Positions 10,401-20,814 are shown, counted from the stretch's first letter. The stretch is DNA of 64,000 nucleotides from Tenrec ecaudatus (GCF_050624435.1 NC_134535.1:74582494-74646493); one strand, 5' to 3'. Notes: generated by a model not told the origin, from the sequence alone. Numbers and translations: made by a program.

Positions 10401-11190
10401 TTTTATGATATTGAGAGACCGCATTCCCCAATTATACAGAATTCATACCACTAATACTTTCAAGTGAAACTAGCACTGTGATCATGGCAGTAGGGACAGT
10501 GCGACTGTGCTGAAGAGGAACAGACTGGGCACCAAGGCTCAGGATTTCTTTAATTGGCCTGAAGAATCTTTTGATTAATCAGGCAGTATACTGGATGATA
10601 TATTCATTATATATTCAGCAAAACATAAGGGCAGATTGCGGCAATATTGACAAAATTCTTGAACCACTGGAAAGCCAAGGTGAAGGTATGTGGAAGTATG
10701 AACCCTTTAAGGCAGCTGTCTAGAGCTAATGGACTTGCTGTCAGACTTCATTCAGAGTGAGTGCCAGACATATACATGGACTCAGAGGATAGCAATTGAG
10801 CAATGGATTTTCCTTTGTGTAGCTCTCAAAACTCCCAAAGAGTGTCCTGCTATAGACTACATCAGGCACACACTTGATGGTGCTTCCTGTCTTCTGAATA
10901 GCAATAAATGCTTTTCTAGCAGGGTTAGCAGAGAGGAATCATCTGTGGCAAAGCTGAAATCACTATGCTGTAGTATTCATACAATATTTTCACATTTTTA
11001 TTCTCATCACCAGCATATTTGATGCATATGAAAACGAAACATTTTTGTGTCACCGGTTTACTAAATTTGTGATGAAATATAATTTGATGCTCAAGGATAA
11101 ACTGATTGTACCAGTTTTAGAAGAGGAAGTATAACATCCAGTTTCTGAGAGAAGTGAAGTATGAAAGGAATCATCCAAAATGTACTGGAC
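10400..11190. other. Unassigned, possibly more of the old ERV
   Basis: No clear gene. A plus-strand frame (10729-11022, 97 codons) has no motif I recognise. Its position next to the pol remnant makes degraded retroviral sequence plausible, but I see no diagnostic residue. Confidence 0.3.
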
Positions 11191-11197
11191 ACAAGAG

Positions 11198-11393
11198 GTC
11201 AAAATTCACTGCCATCGCGTTGATTCCAACTTCCAGGCACCCAGCATTGAAGTGCACCTGTGGGTGTCTGAGACTGTGACTCTGGGTGGGAGTAGAATGT
11301 TTCATCTTTCTCCTGTGGAGCCGCTGGTGAGTGCAAACTGTTGACCTTGCGGTTAGCAACCCAATGCATTACCCACGATGCCACCAGGGCTCC
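11198..11393 (-). mobile_element. AfroSINE, near full length
   Basis: Minus strand, ending with the complement of the tRNA-derived head ('gatgccaccagggctcc' at 11378-11394) and containing the 'gggagtagaatgtttcatctttctcc' body segment. The unit is about 196 bp, close to full length for the family. Confidence 0.88.
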
Positions 11394-11394
11394 T

Positions 11395-11904
11395 AGTTAA
11401 TATTATATTAATTAGATAATGTATATAACAGTGTGTGTATATATAGCTACACACACACATATGTAAGTTTAGACACATCATGTACCCATATTGTAGTTTC
11501 ATTAATTAGTATAGGTTTTTATATGCTGAGTTGCCTTTTAAATGGGGACACATTCTTTTCAAATTTTGTCATGCCATACAATTCAATAATTCAATCACAT
11601 CAAGAAGAGTTGTATAATTATCACCACAGTTTTAGAACATAATCTTCTAAAATGGGAAATACTTTTTTAAGTTATCATGAATTATATATTCACTGGTAGG
11701 ATGGTTTTGAAATAAGATTGTGTTGTCTGTTTATAATGCCTGCCAATAATGCAATATTTACAGTTTGGTAAAAAAAATTGCTGTTAACAAACATTGGATC
11801 ACAATCCTCATCAAATAAACCCATCTATAAAAGGATGAGTGTACAAGCCATTTATTTAAATAGTAACATTTTCCTTTGGTTTTACTCTGGCGTTTAGATT
11901 GCTT
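11395..11904. other. AT-rich, no recognised feature
   Basis: AT-rich sequence with a short (CA)/(TA) run near 11430-11460. No convincing frame; the 69-codon plus frame has no motif. Confidence 0.5.
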
Positions 11905-12440
11905 TTGTTGTTAGGTGCCGTGAAGTCCGTTCTGATTCACAGCAACCCTGTGTACGAGAGAACAAAACACTGCTTGGCCTGCTCCATCCTCTTCATCATT
12001 CTTATGTTTGAGCCCAACAATGCAGTGACTGTGGCAATCCATTTTGTTGGAGGTCTTCCTTTTTCTCTGCCCCTCTGCTTTATCAAGCAGGATGTCCTTC
12101 TCCAGAGTCTGGTCTCTCCTGACAACATGTCCAAAGTACAGGAGATGAAACCTCACCATCCTTACCTCTCAGGAGCATTCTGGCTGTACTTCTTCCAAGA
12201 CAGATATGCTTCTTCTGTTGGCAGTCCATGATATTTTCACTATTGTTCGCTGGCACCACATTTCAAATGCTTCTGCACTTCTTTGGTCTTTCTTATTCAC
12301 TGTGCAACTTTAATATGCATATAAGGCAACTGAAAATACCATGGTTTGGGTTAGGTAAACCTCAGCTCTTCAGCACTTCAAAGAGATCTTGTGCAGCAGA
12401 GTTACCCAATTTGAGTTTAGATATTCTAGAAAATTCTGTA
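11905..12440 (-). mobile_element. RTE/BovB-type LINE, 3' end
   Basis: The minus strand carries the end of the RTE frame and its 3' terminus, which begins at the plus-strand 'gttgttaggtgccgtg' (11908). Within it are the complements of the conserved 'aatgctcctgagaggtaagg' and 'ggacatgttgtcaggag' segments. The plus-strand words 'atatgcatataaggcaactg' and 'accatggtttgggtt' near 12315-12350 match the same LINE further upstream. Confidence 0.85.
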
Positions 12441-13055
12441 GTGCATGCAGTTTTTTGACTGTTAATTTTTAAGAAATGATATAAGAAAGTAAAAAATTCT
12501 ATTTTTATATGTATATATAACAGTATGTATATCTGAATTTAAAATTTTTAATGAAGCATTAGTTAAATAATCTTGCTATGCTATATAAACCCCATATTTG
12601 TTCAGCATGATTTAAAAGGATTTACATTTCTTTAATTGTGGGCTATTACATATAAGAGGATGATGATGATAAAGCACATAAATGATGTTTGTACTGGAAA
12701 CCCCCTTGGCCCACCTCTTCTCAATTTCCTTAACCCACTTCCTGAACTGTTTTCACTTAGAAGTGACAGGGACAGAACAGGGGCTACTTCCTGCCAAGAG
12801 AACGGACCCTCTTCTTGCTAGAAAGGAATATTCTGCTTGTGAATTCCCCCTGCCAGGAAAATGAACCATGGACCCTCAGATAATAAGCCTGGTAAATATC
12901 TCAGCTCTAAGGTCAGGCTGAATGGGCATGCCACCCTGAGGTGATGCGAGACATTCTGACGCAGAATTGTCACCTGAGAAATTTGAAAGAAATCTATAGG
13001 AGACCCATGGACAAACTTAGCAACTACTTATCAAGAGGCCCAACCCTCGATGGAG
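12441..13055. other. No recognised feature
   Basis: AT-rich, then mixed sequence. Short frames only (61 codons or fewer), without motif. Confidence 0.5.
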
Positions 13056-13059
13056 CTGC

Positions 13060-13155
13060 AGTCCTCTGAGAAAACGTTGACCTCTCCTCGGGTCACAGCA
13101 ACCCTGCGGCACTGGCTAGAACTGCCTTGTGAGTTCCCGAGACTGCAACTCCTTT
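13060..13155 (-). mobile_element. AfroSINE fragment
   Basis: Contains the degraded complement of 'cgggtcacagcaaccctgcgg' and 'agttcccgagactgcaactcc', the middle of the AfroSINE. Both ends are missing or too diverged to place. Confidence 0.6.
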
Positions 13156-13189
13156 TATTTATGTTGATACTCTCTTTTATGACTTTGTT

Positions 13190-13652
13190 TTGCTTTTTAA
13201 AACAGTTTTATTGGGACACAGTCCACATATCACAAACTCAAAGTTCAATCATATCAAGAAGATTTATTGCCACAATTAATTTTAGGACAGTTTCTTCTTC
13301 CGTGTACCCCTATTTGTTAGCTCCTCATTTCCTCCCAACGTCCACTGCTGCCCCCACAAGAAACCGTTAATCCAGTGACTGTCACTTTAGACTCCCTCAT
13401 CCTGGATTTCTTATACCAGAAGATGTACAACAAACAAGAAAACAAAGAAGCAAAACAGCTAACGACTATAACACAACAAAATAGAGAAAATGCCTCAATT
13501 GAAAAGAAAGCAGACAATATTAAAAACTAGAGCAACTTTAAAATGGGTCAAAAGGGAGATCAAATGATAAGGTTTAAAATTTTAACCCAACTCTCTGCAA
13601 TAATCCACTTTTTGAAGCACTCTGTATGATAGCAAGACTATTCACACCCATG
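13190..13652 (-). mobile_element. Older L1 3' UTR fragment
   Basis: Starts with the complement of a poly(A) end ('ttttattgggacacagtc'). It matches the fragment at 49258-50060 through 'ttgttagctcctcatttcc', 'aatccagtgactg' and 'gcaactttaaaatgggtcaaaa'. It belongs to an older branch of the same L1 lineage, judging by its shared upstream 3' UTR and a different last 300 bp. Confidence 0.7.
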
Positions 13653-13654
13653 GT

Positions 13655-14173
13655 GCCTCTTTGGGGGGGAAAGGCCAGCCTTCCCCCGCAATTAATCATA
13701 GGTTCAATAGGCACAATTTTACAGTTAAATTATATATATATAAACAAAGTCATGGAGAATAAGGAGAGATAGAAGAGAGATTGAAATAATGGAGTCAGAC
13801 ACATTTCATGGTAGCATGCTCACCTCAGCCCTGCTTGGTGGTCCACATGGAGATGGGAGACCAGAGGGTAGGAGAGAGGGGTAGGGGAAGGAGGACAAGG
13901 GGAAAGGGAACAGAGGAGTTAGGACCACGGAGAGAGGAAGGGGGAGTGGATGAGAGGACAGGGAGCCAGAGTAGAGAGGGAGGTGAGGGTATGAGCTTTT
14001 TACAGTTAACCCAGGCGTATATATCTTTGGGGGGTATGCAAGCTCACTAATTACAGGTGAAGACATACGTCATAGGAAGGGGTTGCACTATAGGTTATAC
14101 AGCAATGAGAGGGGGACAATCTAGGGATATACACACAATAGGAAGGGGAGGGATTGGGGGCACACATGTGACA
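13655..14173 (-). mobile_element. LTR, same family as the window edges
   Basis: The complement of the LTR at 321-747. The motif 'catggtagcatgctcacctcag' (13808) is the reverse of the one at 581, and the right end 'cacacatgtgaca' (about 14161-14173) mirrors its 5' start. The purine-rich centre (13850-13990, G/A runs) corresponds to the CT-rich stretch of the forward copy and creates artefactual frames on both strands. Confidence 0.65.
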
Positions 14174-14585
14174 AGATGGGCGGATTCTAGATTCAAGATG
14201 GCAGCCTAACTTTGAATGTTACTCAGCAGGTTTGGCCTGTTCTCTAGCTCTCTACATAAATAATTATCAGGAGGGTGTGAATCTCACCTGCTGCAGTCCA
14301 GACTGATGGCCACAAGCCTTTAGGGAGAAGTAGCCCATTGTCCTTAACAGCAGGGAGTGTGCCTCTTATGGTGGGACCAGACAGTAGTCTGGCAACTGAC
14401 TGCCTTCAGGGAGGATGTCTCTAAGCATCTGACCTCCCACCACATTCTGACAAATAGCCTCTAATGTTTGGCATGTCTTTGGGGGAGACAAAGCTGGGGA
14501 AAAGTCTCTTTATAATCCCACATATGTTTAGAGGGAATTTACTCGAGGCGTAATCAAAATACATCTATTCCCTTTCACTTACAAA
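14174..14585. other. Unassigned between LTR and L1 fragment
   Basis: No frame or repeat identified. 'caagatggcagcc' just after the LTR is a common L1/ERV leader word but is not sufficient for a call. Confidence 0.4.
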
Positions 14586-14589
14586 AAAA

Positions 14590-14790
14590 ATAACGGGAAC
14601 AACTTCTAAATGGGTCAAAAGGGAGATCAGATAAGATATTACATTGCAACCTAATGATATCTACTCTAATATGTCTCCAGTGATGTCTGACAACAAGGCT
14701 ATACAAATCCCTTGACTATTATGTGAGGGGATTCACCAGAGGCTTAATTTATGTGTGTGTGGACCCTGCAAATGGATTTTGGGCTTCTGC
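14590..14790 (-). mobile_element. Older L1 3' UTR fragment
   Basis: Repeats the 'aaatgggtcaaaagggagatca' segment seen at 13540 and 49580, then 'acaaggctatacaaatccc' and 'gaggcttaat' as at 49670-49720. It is a separate copy, since it overlaps the same part of the L1 as 13190-13652. Confidence 0.65.
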
Positions 14791-14915
14791 AAACCACCAA
14801 GACTTTAACTGTTTACAGAAGTAGAAAGCCCATTTTTCTCCCTCAGAAAGGTTTTGAACTACCAACCTTGCAGTTAGCAGCCCGATGTGTAACCACTAAA
14901 CCTCTAGAGCACCCA
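14791..14915 (-). mobile_element. AfroSINE fragment
   Basis: Complement of the AfroSINE head and centre: 'gaagtagaaagcccatttttctccc' region, 'ttgcagttagcagcccgatg', 'ctctagagcacc'. The 3' part is missing where the L1 fragment begins. Confidence 0.75.
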
Positions 14916-14934
14916 CTTGAAACTGCCCTTTGAG

Positions 14935-15417
14935 AACAAGAAGTGTAAGGTCTCTCTCTCAGGCCTAGAGTTAAACCTCGGTCCTTGGCTACACATGAGA
15001 AAGTATACATGCTGAAGTCTGGCTTTTGATCCAAGTGAATTTAATGAGAGTTAAAAGAAGCTTCAGGTTTTACGCGGCACCCATAGGATTCCTTTGACCA
15101 TGTGGTCTGACAGAGACTGCTCGGGGTCACGCAAGGATCTCTCTCCCAAGTTTTCTTCCCACAAAGATGACCCCTCACCCTCTCTGTTCCTGCCTTTTCA
15201 AGGATTCCCGGGGGAGGCGTGGTGAACGACCCCAGGTTGGTCCCATTGGCTGAATTGCAGTCACCTGACCCAGGTGGGCTTATCCAGGTTTAACGCCCAT
15301 CCGTGCCCACCGGCGGGAAAATCCAGCTTTGTCCTATGCTGGCTTTCCTGGGCATGTGTCAATGGACATCCCAGTCCCTAATGCTAGCTACCTAACAGAA
15401 GCTTTTCACTAGACAGT
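14935..15417 (-). mobile_element. LTR of the 'LTR-X' group, interrupted by the provirus
   Basis: The complement of a recurring LTR type seen at 26198, 29760, 31432 and 34620. Shared words are 'gatccaagtgaatttaat', 'gaagcttcaggttttac', 'ggtcccattggctgaatt' and 'acccaggtgggctta'. 'LTR-X' is my label. The betaretroviral provirus begins directly after it at the GTCCTC duplication. Confidence 0.6.
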
Positions 15418-15423
15418 GTCCTC
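15418..15423. repeat. Target-site duplication of the provirus (left copy)
   Basis: GTCCTC here and at 19348-19353, immediately outside the two LTRs. Six base pairs is the usual length for class II (betaretrovirus-like) integrations. Confidence 0.95.
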
Positions 15424-15823
15424 TGTTGGAGCCAGTTGATGAGTCAAACAATCCTGAAATGGGGAATGAGGATTAAGGGGGAAAAAAAGAGAGACAGAAA
15501 GTATTTGGAGGGCAACAGTCTGATGGACTGAAGCACCTGAGTTTATTCTACACACTCCTTATATCCATGCAGAAACAACCCGGGTTAATTATCTCATTGT
15601 TAAAGAAGCACATTTGATACACATAGCAACTCTATCTTCTGCCAAACCAGACATCCTTGAGAAAATTAAACAACCCGTTTTTGCCAGACCTTGCATACTT
15701 CCTTGTCCTTGTTCTTAACAGTCTGTTTAAAACGTTAAGTCACAGAAGAAATCAGCAAACATTTACACATACGTCATGAGACTTCTCAGCCATTTCAAGG
15801 GTGAGTCTTAATGGCCTTCAACA
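15424..15823 (-). mobile_element. Provirus 3' LTR (400 bp)
   Basis: Runs from TGTTGGAGCC to CTTCAACA in window orientation, with the inverted TGTT...AACA ends of a retroviral LTR. Read on the minus strand, 'aataaactcaggtg' (complement near 15536-15549) supplies the polyadenylation signal. It is 84 bp longer than the partner LTR because it keeps 15561-15644. By hand alignment the two LTRs differ at very roughly 25-30 of about 305 shared positions. Confidence 0.93.
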
Positions 15824-15836
15824 TCTCCCCCTTTTT
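15824..15836 (-). other. Polypurine tract
   Basis: On the minus strand AAAAAGGGGGAGA directly precedes the LTR start TGTTGAAGG. This is the canonical plus-strand primer position in a retrovirus and fixes the orientation. Confidence 0.93.
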
Positions 15837-15959
15837 ATTTACTGAAGACGTTTTTACTCAAAAACATTGGCAGATGACTGTGCCTGTCTTAGGTTGTCTA
15901 GTCCTGAAATTGCCCTTTACCGTCACCATTCACAGTCCTCCAGGCGACTATGACGTGTC

Positions 15960-16804
15960 TTAGGTTGGGAGACTCAGACTCGATCGTACCCGTCTTTGAC
16001 TAACCAGCCTCCACCTTACACCCGTTTGGGGAGGGGACAAAGTGTGCAGGTGCACTTCATGAAACTTTGTTCCTAAGGTCAATAATTCAACCCTAACCTT
16101 GAGAAGTATCATAGGGAGCATGCATAAGATCAACAGTACACACACTCCTGCTGTGACCATGGACATAAGCATGTGAGGTAGGCCTCTGAGATTTCCCAAT
16201 GAAGGGAAAGCATCAGAAAATGCTGGAGGCAATCCTCAGCAACCTTAGTGGCATCAAAATCAAGAGAGTTAACATCTTTTACGGCTAATATTTCCTGATG
16301 GAGTTGTAATAAATCTAAAGACTCATTAGCATTGTGCCAAATACCTTGAAGATAATTTTTCACTTTAATCTACCTATGCTGACTGCTGTTGTACTGTTTA
16401 GGTTTAACGCAGATCCATGCATATACAGCATGGCACTGTAGACTAGACCTGGCCTTAAGCCCCTGTACCTCGTCTCCTAAATAGATGACTATGTCATAAC
16501 GAACATTTACTTTTTGTTCTAACTTCCTGTCTATATCTTCTTGAGTACCCAACACATTAATCACATTTTTGGATAATTCATTTACAAAGTAAGCAGTTTG
16601 TATGTTTTCTGAAAGTACAATTGCTGCAGTAGTAGCAGTAGCAATTAAACTTAATATAGCTAAAATACTTGCTACGAGCAAACCTACACAACATTTAGGT
16701 CTGCTTAATGCTTTTTCAATCTCTTCTAATACCTGTAACCCTCTTTCTGAATACCAAGGCCCAGTAATATTCACTGGCAACATAACAAAAGAAGGTTGAT
16801 ACAA
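15960..16804 (-). pseudogene. env: Provirus env, transmembrane subunit remnant
   Basis: Minus-strand frames 16804-16370, 16363-16130 and 16232-15960 together cover a betaretrovirus-type transmembrane subunit. In order: a hydrophobic fusion-peptide-like segment (about residues 40-65 of the first frame), a helical region, a C-x7-C loop (…C-H-A-V-Y-A-W-I-C), a second helical region, and a membrane-spanning stretch rich in L/V/M near 16080-16155. A stop and frame changes separate the parts. It resembles the class II env group generally (MMTV-like pattern). Broken and not expressible as one protein. Confidence 0.85.
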
Positions 16805-16895
16805 AATGGCGATGACAATATCTCAGGGGTCCAGGTAATACAATTAGACAAATTATAATTATTACAAGACATCGTAAACTTAGAATCATCATGAT

Positions 16896-17282
16896 CTATA
16901 GTAATATTCCCTGCCCAAAGAACATAAGGCCATGGTAAGCAGGCAGTAACATTTCCCTGCAGTCTGGAGGAAGGGGCTCATAAGTTTCACGTCCCCCAAA
17001 GCAGTCCCTATTTTCCACCACTGAGTTTGCGGAAAACCTGAGTCTGAACGCCAAAGTCCTGCAGACAGCCCCCTTTTTCCATTCGGCAGTATTTTTTTTT
17101 TTTTTAGTATTGACCTGGTTGCCGGACCAATCAATGATATATCTCTCTTTTGTGATGTTATACCGGATGGGCTTGTCCGTGGTTTTATTATTCTTTCGAG
17201 TCTCTAGTCCACAAGAAGAAAAAGACTGCAGAGTGGATGATAATACATTTCCTTCCCCTTGTACAGGGAGGGCGTGAGTCAT
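16896..17282 (-). pseudogene. env: Provirus env, surface subunit remnant
   Basis: A 128-codon minus-strand frame just upstream of the transmembrane part, containing a W-S-G-N-Q segment, N-x-T sites and a proline/cysteine-containing end. Position and composition fit the C-terminal part of the surface subunit. A run of ten or more A/T at 17091-17106 disrupts a neighbouring frame. Assignment is by position. Confidence 0.6.
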
Positions 17283-17472
17283 TAACCCACTGTGATTTCC
17301 AGATCTTCCCAGACAACAGGATGTAAGAGGGGTGGATCAGGAACGTAAACCTAGTACTGCTCACTGCACGATGTCCCCAGAAGCACTTGGAGGCAAATTA
17401 CCAACCATTCCGGCAGTCAACACGCTCCATCAGCATCCTCAGGGGAAACACAAACATGCCCTCTTCCCCATA

Positions 17473-17700
17473 TTAATACCGGGTCAGGGCCATGCCATGA
17501 GGCAAAACAAGCCAATGATACCTCTTCATAGGTTCTTTAAAGTTGGTGGAAGGAACACTAAAGGCAAATCTTTTACAATCATTTGGATCCAAGGGGATGG
17601 TATAAAAACAATCTTTTAAGTCTAAGATGATCTTATATGTATTGGCTGGAATAGCAGAGGGGGAAGGGAGCCCAGGCTGCAGGGCTTCCATAAGTTCCAT
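17473..17700 (-). pseudogene. pol: Provirus pol, short reverse transcriptase fragment
   Basis: 75 codons on the minus strand with the RT block [11 protein letters not shown], then F-A-F-S-V-P-S and W-x-V-L-P-H-G-M. In active RTs these are the D-x-K-D-A-F/F-F-x-I-P-L block with the first catalytic aspartate and the L-P-Q-G block (Q changed to H here). The YxDD box would follow but is deleted. On the strand it comes directly after gag capsid sequence, so protease and the RT start are missing. Confidence 0.88.
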
Positions 17701-17707
17701 AGTATCA

Positions 17708-18890
17708 TTAACCCTCCTTTACTGTTTTTCCTTGCAAAGCAGCTGCTATAGCAAGCCCCTGAGTAAAGGAAGGTCCAATATCCAAGTATAGTCTGATATA
17801 ATTGGACAGGTTGCCCTTTTTTCTAAAAGGTCTCAGTGCTGCCTGGCAGACAGTATTTGCATTTTCAAAAGCCAATTGTTTCCATTCTGTGGGGGCAAGC
17901 ACCACGACAGAAAGTGTATCTAATAAAGATTGAGTGAAAGGAGCGGTTGGGCCATATTGGGCACAAGAAACCTTGAGTTCTTTAGCTGTTAAAAAGAAAT
18001 TAGAGTATGATCTCTGACCAGATTACCCTGAACATCCTGTCGCTCAATCACAGGGAGCAGCACACTGAACTCCCCTACATCCTCTCCTTGTTCTGCTGCA
18101 GCATGTACGGCAGTACTAAGCATGGATCCTTTCCCTGCAGCCCTAGTCACAACTGGTGATACAACTGGGAAGTCTTCTAGAAAAGGATTCTGTTCGCTGA
18201 GTGCACTCTGAGGCCTCTGCAATACCTCAGCCCCAGTAAGTTTTGGCACCCATTCCTGGGTCTCTATTGGAGAGTGCTTTTCAATTAACTTGACTCGCAT
18301 CTCCCTCATTTTTGCAGCTAAGGATGCATAAGCTTCCTCCCAGCCTACGACCTTTGTTTCATCCTGGCAGGACTTCTAAGTCTCTTGCACCGGCTTATGA
18401 TTCTCAGGTTGAAGTGCTTCGGAGGAGGCAAGAATTCCTAAGTCCTCATCATGATAATGTGCCGCCGCATCCTCTAACTGCTCCGCATCGCCAGGACCAA
18501 GGGGTTCCTCATCCTTGCTTTCAAAGCCCTGAAAGTTGCTTTTCAGTGGCTTCAGCGGCGGCGGGGGAGGAGGTGGAGGTGCAGAAGGAACTTTACTTTC
18601 ACTTTTGTTTGAGCATGCAAATGAATTATTCTCACCCTGGAGTCCCTCATGCCTAGGGTCCAGGCTATCCATAACTAAATTCCACAGACTAAATGTGTCT
18701 ATGGGAACCTTACTAGGTCCATTAATAATAGTATAGTGGTCTTTTAACCGTTGCCCCACTTTTTGCCAAGTTTCAATATTTACAGTCCTGTCCTCAGGAA
18801 ACCAAGGACATTCCTTAACCACAAAATCTAAAAACTTCTCTAATCTTTGGTAGCTTACTTTTGCTCTTCTAGCTTTTTAACATATTTTGA
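17708..18890 (-). pseudogene. gag: Provirus gag: matrix, proline-rich and capsid remnants
   Basis: Three minus-strand frames follow in gag order. 18822-18376 has a matrix-type segment (E-C-P-W-F-P, then W-Q-K-V-G-Q-R-L), a run of eight prolines and an acidic region. 18309-17989 leads into the capsid start (F-P-V-V near the middle, then G-E-F-S-V-L-L-P-V). 17905-17708 has the later capsid part ([14 protein letters not shown]). Matrix sequence extends upstream to about 18890 with a stop. The capsid major homology part is incomplete, and nucleocapsid is gone. Confidence 0.88.
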
Positions 18891-19017
18891 AGCATATTAT
18901 CAAAAATCTGTTTGCTATTTCATTGTTCCATTTTTCTCCCAATAGCTACTCACCATATACTCTTCGCGTACACCATTGTAATCCGCGGTGTCCTTCACTT
19001 TGTCCCCCCTTTTCAGA

Positions 19018-19035
19018 GTCCCTGTTCGGGCGCCA
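19018..19035 (-). other. tRNA-Lys primer-binding site
   Basis: The minus strand reads TGGCGCCCGAACAGGGAC, an exact 18-base match to the tRNA-Lys3 3' end complement as I know it, three bases downstream of the 5' LTR. Lys primers are typical of betaretroviruses and some lentiviruses. Confidence 0.95.
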
Positions 19036-19038
19036 CCT

Positions 19039-19347
19039 TGTTAGAGCCAGCCGACGAGTTGAACAGTCCTGAAAGGGGGAATGAGGATTAAGGGGAAAAA
19101 AGAGAGACAGAAAGTATTGGGAGGGCAACAGTCTGATGGACTGAAGCACCCGAGTTTATTCTACACACTCCTTAACCAGACATCCTTGAGAAAATTAAAC
19201 AACCTGTTTTTTCCCAGACTTTGTATATTTTCTTGTCCTTGACAGTCTGTTCAAAACATAAAGTCACAGAAGAAATCAGCAAACACTGACACATAGGTCA
19301 TGAGACTTCTTAGCCGTTTCAAGGCTGAATCTTAATGGCCTTCAACA
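19039..19347 (-). mobile_element. Provirus 5' LTR (309 bp)
   Basis: TGTTAGAGCC...CTTCAACA, aligned along its whole length with the other LTR but lacking the 84-bp segment after 'cacactcctt'. Polyadenylation signal on the minus strand near 19155. Followed by the GTCCTC duplication at 19348-19353. Confidence 0.93.
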
Positions 19348-19375
19348 GTCCTCCTCTCTCACCTCACCAAGGGCT

Positions 19376-19663
19376 ACAACCTCTGGGTCGTAACCCACAG
19401 GTTACGATTGACCCTCTCACAGGGGTCACCCAATTCATAACAGTAGCAAAATGACAGTGATGAAGTAGTAATTTTATGGTTGGGGTCACGACAACACGAG
19501 GACCTGTATTAAAGGGTCACAGTATTAGTTTCATCACTGTCATTTTGCTACTGTTTCTACTTCATCACTCTCATTTTGCTACTGTTATGAATCAGGCGAC
19601 CCTCTGAAAGGGTCGTTTGACCCCCAAAGGGGTAGCAAGCAACCCACATGTTCAGAACCGCTG
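19376..19663. mobile_element. SPIN-type hAT element, fold-back arrangement
   Basis: Left half (19376-19528) reads a SPIN non-autonomous element forward: 'cacaggggtcaccc', 'cataacagtagcaaaatgac', 'ttttatggttggggtcac', 'aaagggtcac'. The right half (19530-19663) reads the same segments reversed, ending with the complement of the terminal repeat 'cagcggttctgaac'. The whole can fold back on itself. It lies directly beside the provirus. Confidence 0.8.
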
Positions 19664-20171
19664 TCTTAGGGGAACCCACTTCATCTCTTTTGAAGTTACC
19701 CTATGCTTAAATAAACATTAGCAATTTGCTGTTGTGCGTGTGTTTGTGTAGGCTTGAGAGCTGCCTTATCCCTGGATCCTCATAATCCTTTTGGGTGGAG
19801 GTAGCTAATTCCGCTCATGGATGATAACCCGGAGTTGAAAGTTGGACCTGCATTCCTCTGCAGGACCGAACGCACATCACAAGAAGCTTTTCACCAAACT
19901 GTTATTTCCCGGTGGATTATGCCGATCCATTTTTATCAATTATTTACAGATTATACCTCAATATTATCAATTACATTACACTGCAGGAAAAATGTATTGT
20001 CATAATCTCTTACCTTTGTTTTGTAAAGTTGTTTAGCTAATTGGAAAAGTCTTCAAAATCGCTTAATCCTTTTGAGGAAAATGAATCTTTTCACCCAAGC
20101 ATTTAGGGCAGTATTTAGATGAAGTTGGAAACATAATTAGTATTTGCTTTTTAGAGTATTTTTTCCAAATT
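19664..20171. other. No recognised feature
   Basis: Mixed sequence with short frames only (64 codons or fewer) and no repeat I can name. Confidence 0.5.
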
Positions 20172-20379
20172 CTGGAGCCTTGGTGGCACAGTGGTCATGC
20201 TTTGGGCTGCTAACTACAAGGTGAGCATTTAGAATCCACCGCTGCTCCTAGGGGGAAAGATGAGACTTTCCACTCCTGTGAAGAACTACTGTCTCAGGAA
20301 CTCTCAGGGGGCAGTTCAGCCTGCCCTAAAGGGTTGCTATGAGTCGGAATCAACTTGATGGCAGGGAATTTGTGTTTGG
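20172..20379 (+). mobile_element. AfroSINE, near full length
   Basis: Starts 'ggagccttggtggcacagtgg' (tRNA-derived head with A-box-like region), body 'gggggaaagatgagactttcc', and ends 'tgctatgagtcggaatcaac' plus 'gatggcaggg'. It is the clearest forward copy in the window and shows the family well. Confidence 0.92.
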
Positions 20380-20814
20380 AATTTAGTAAGGTGACCAGAT
20401 TTCAACACTGGTAAAGCGGGACACCATTGACTGCAGGGTGTGTGTGTGTGTGTGTGATGATTAAAAAGTTGGTCTATGTGGAGCAACAATTTTTTTCATA
20501 GATCACAAAAATAGTATTGTAATATATTTTTAAAATTTCAATGTAAGTATATTTTACAAATATAATACATAAAAATGATGTATAGTATTATTTTATTCTT
20601 TGGCATATTTCTCATTTGAGTGAATTTTGTTTAGTAGATTGCGGTTGTTTAAAAGGTCATGAAATTTTTCACAAGAATTTGTTTAATTATATTTCATACA
20701 TAAAATGGCTTTCAAAGTCTCACCACTTAATTGTGATTTTTCTTTATTTACTGTAGAGAAAACACGTTCAGTCACAGCATTAGTTCCTGGTAAGGACAGC
20801 GCGTATTCCACTAT

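Larger units (their letters stand above)
15424..19347 (-). mobile_element. Betaretrovirus-like (class II) endogenous provirus, internally deleted
   Basis: A 3.9-kb provirus on the minus strand: LTR (19039-19347), tRNA-Lys primer site, gag matrix/capsid pieces, a short pol RT piece, env pieces, polypurine tract, LTR (15424-15823), flanked by GTCCTC on both sides. A complete virus of this group has roughly 7-9 kb, so most of gag nucleocapsid, protease, pol and part of env are lost. All frames carry stops or shifts. It is a fossil with no coding capacity for a virus. Confidence 0.95.

Noticed and set aside
10580-10640. Plus-strand peptide L-D-D-I-F-I-I-Y-S near 10590, resembling the YxDD box of an RT
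   Set aside because: The frame stops quickly and the neighbouring retroviral sequence is on the minus strand; chance match.
11198-11393. tRNA-like head of AfroSINE copies (also 20172, 55316, 57372)
   Set aside because: The SINE head derives from a tRNA but lacks a folding cloverleaf and continues into SINE body; not a tRNA gene.
13808-14066. 80-86-codon frames on both strands rich in G/R/E or P/S/L
   Set aside because: They lie in the purine-rich middle of a reversed LTR.
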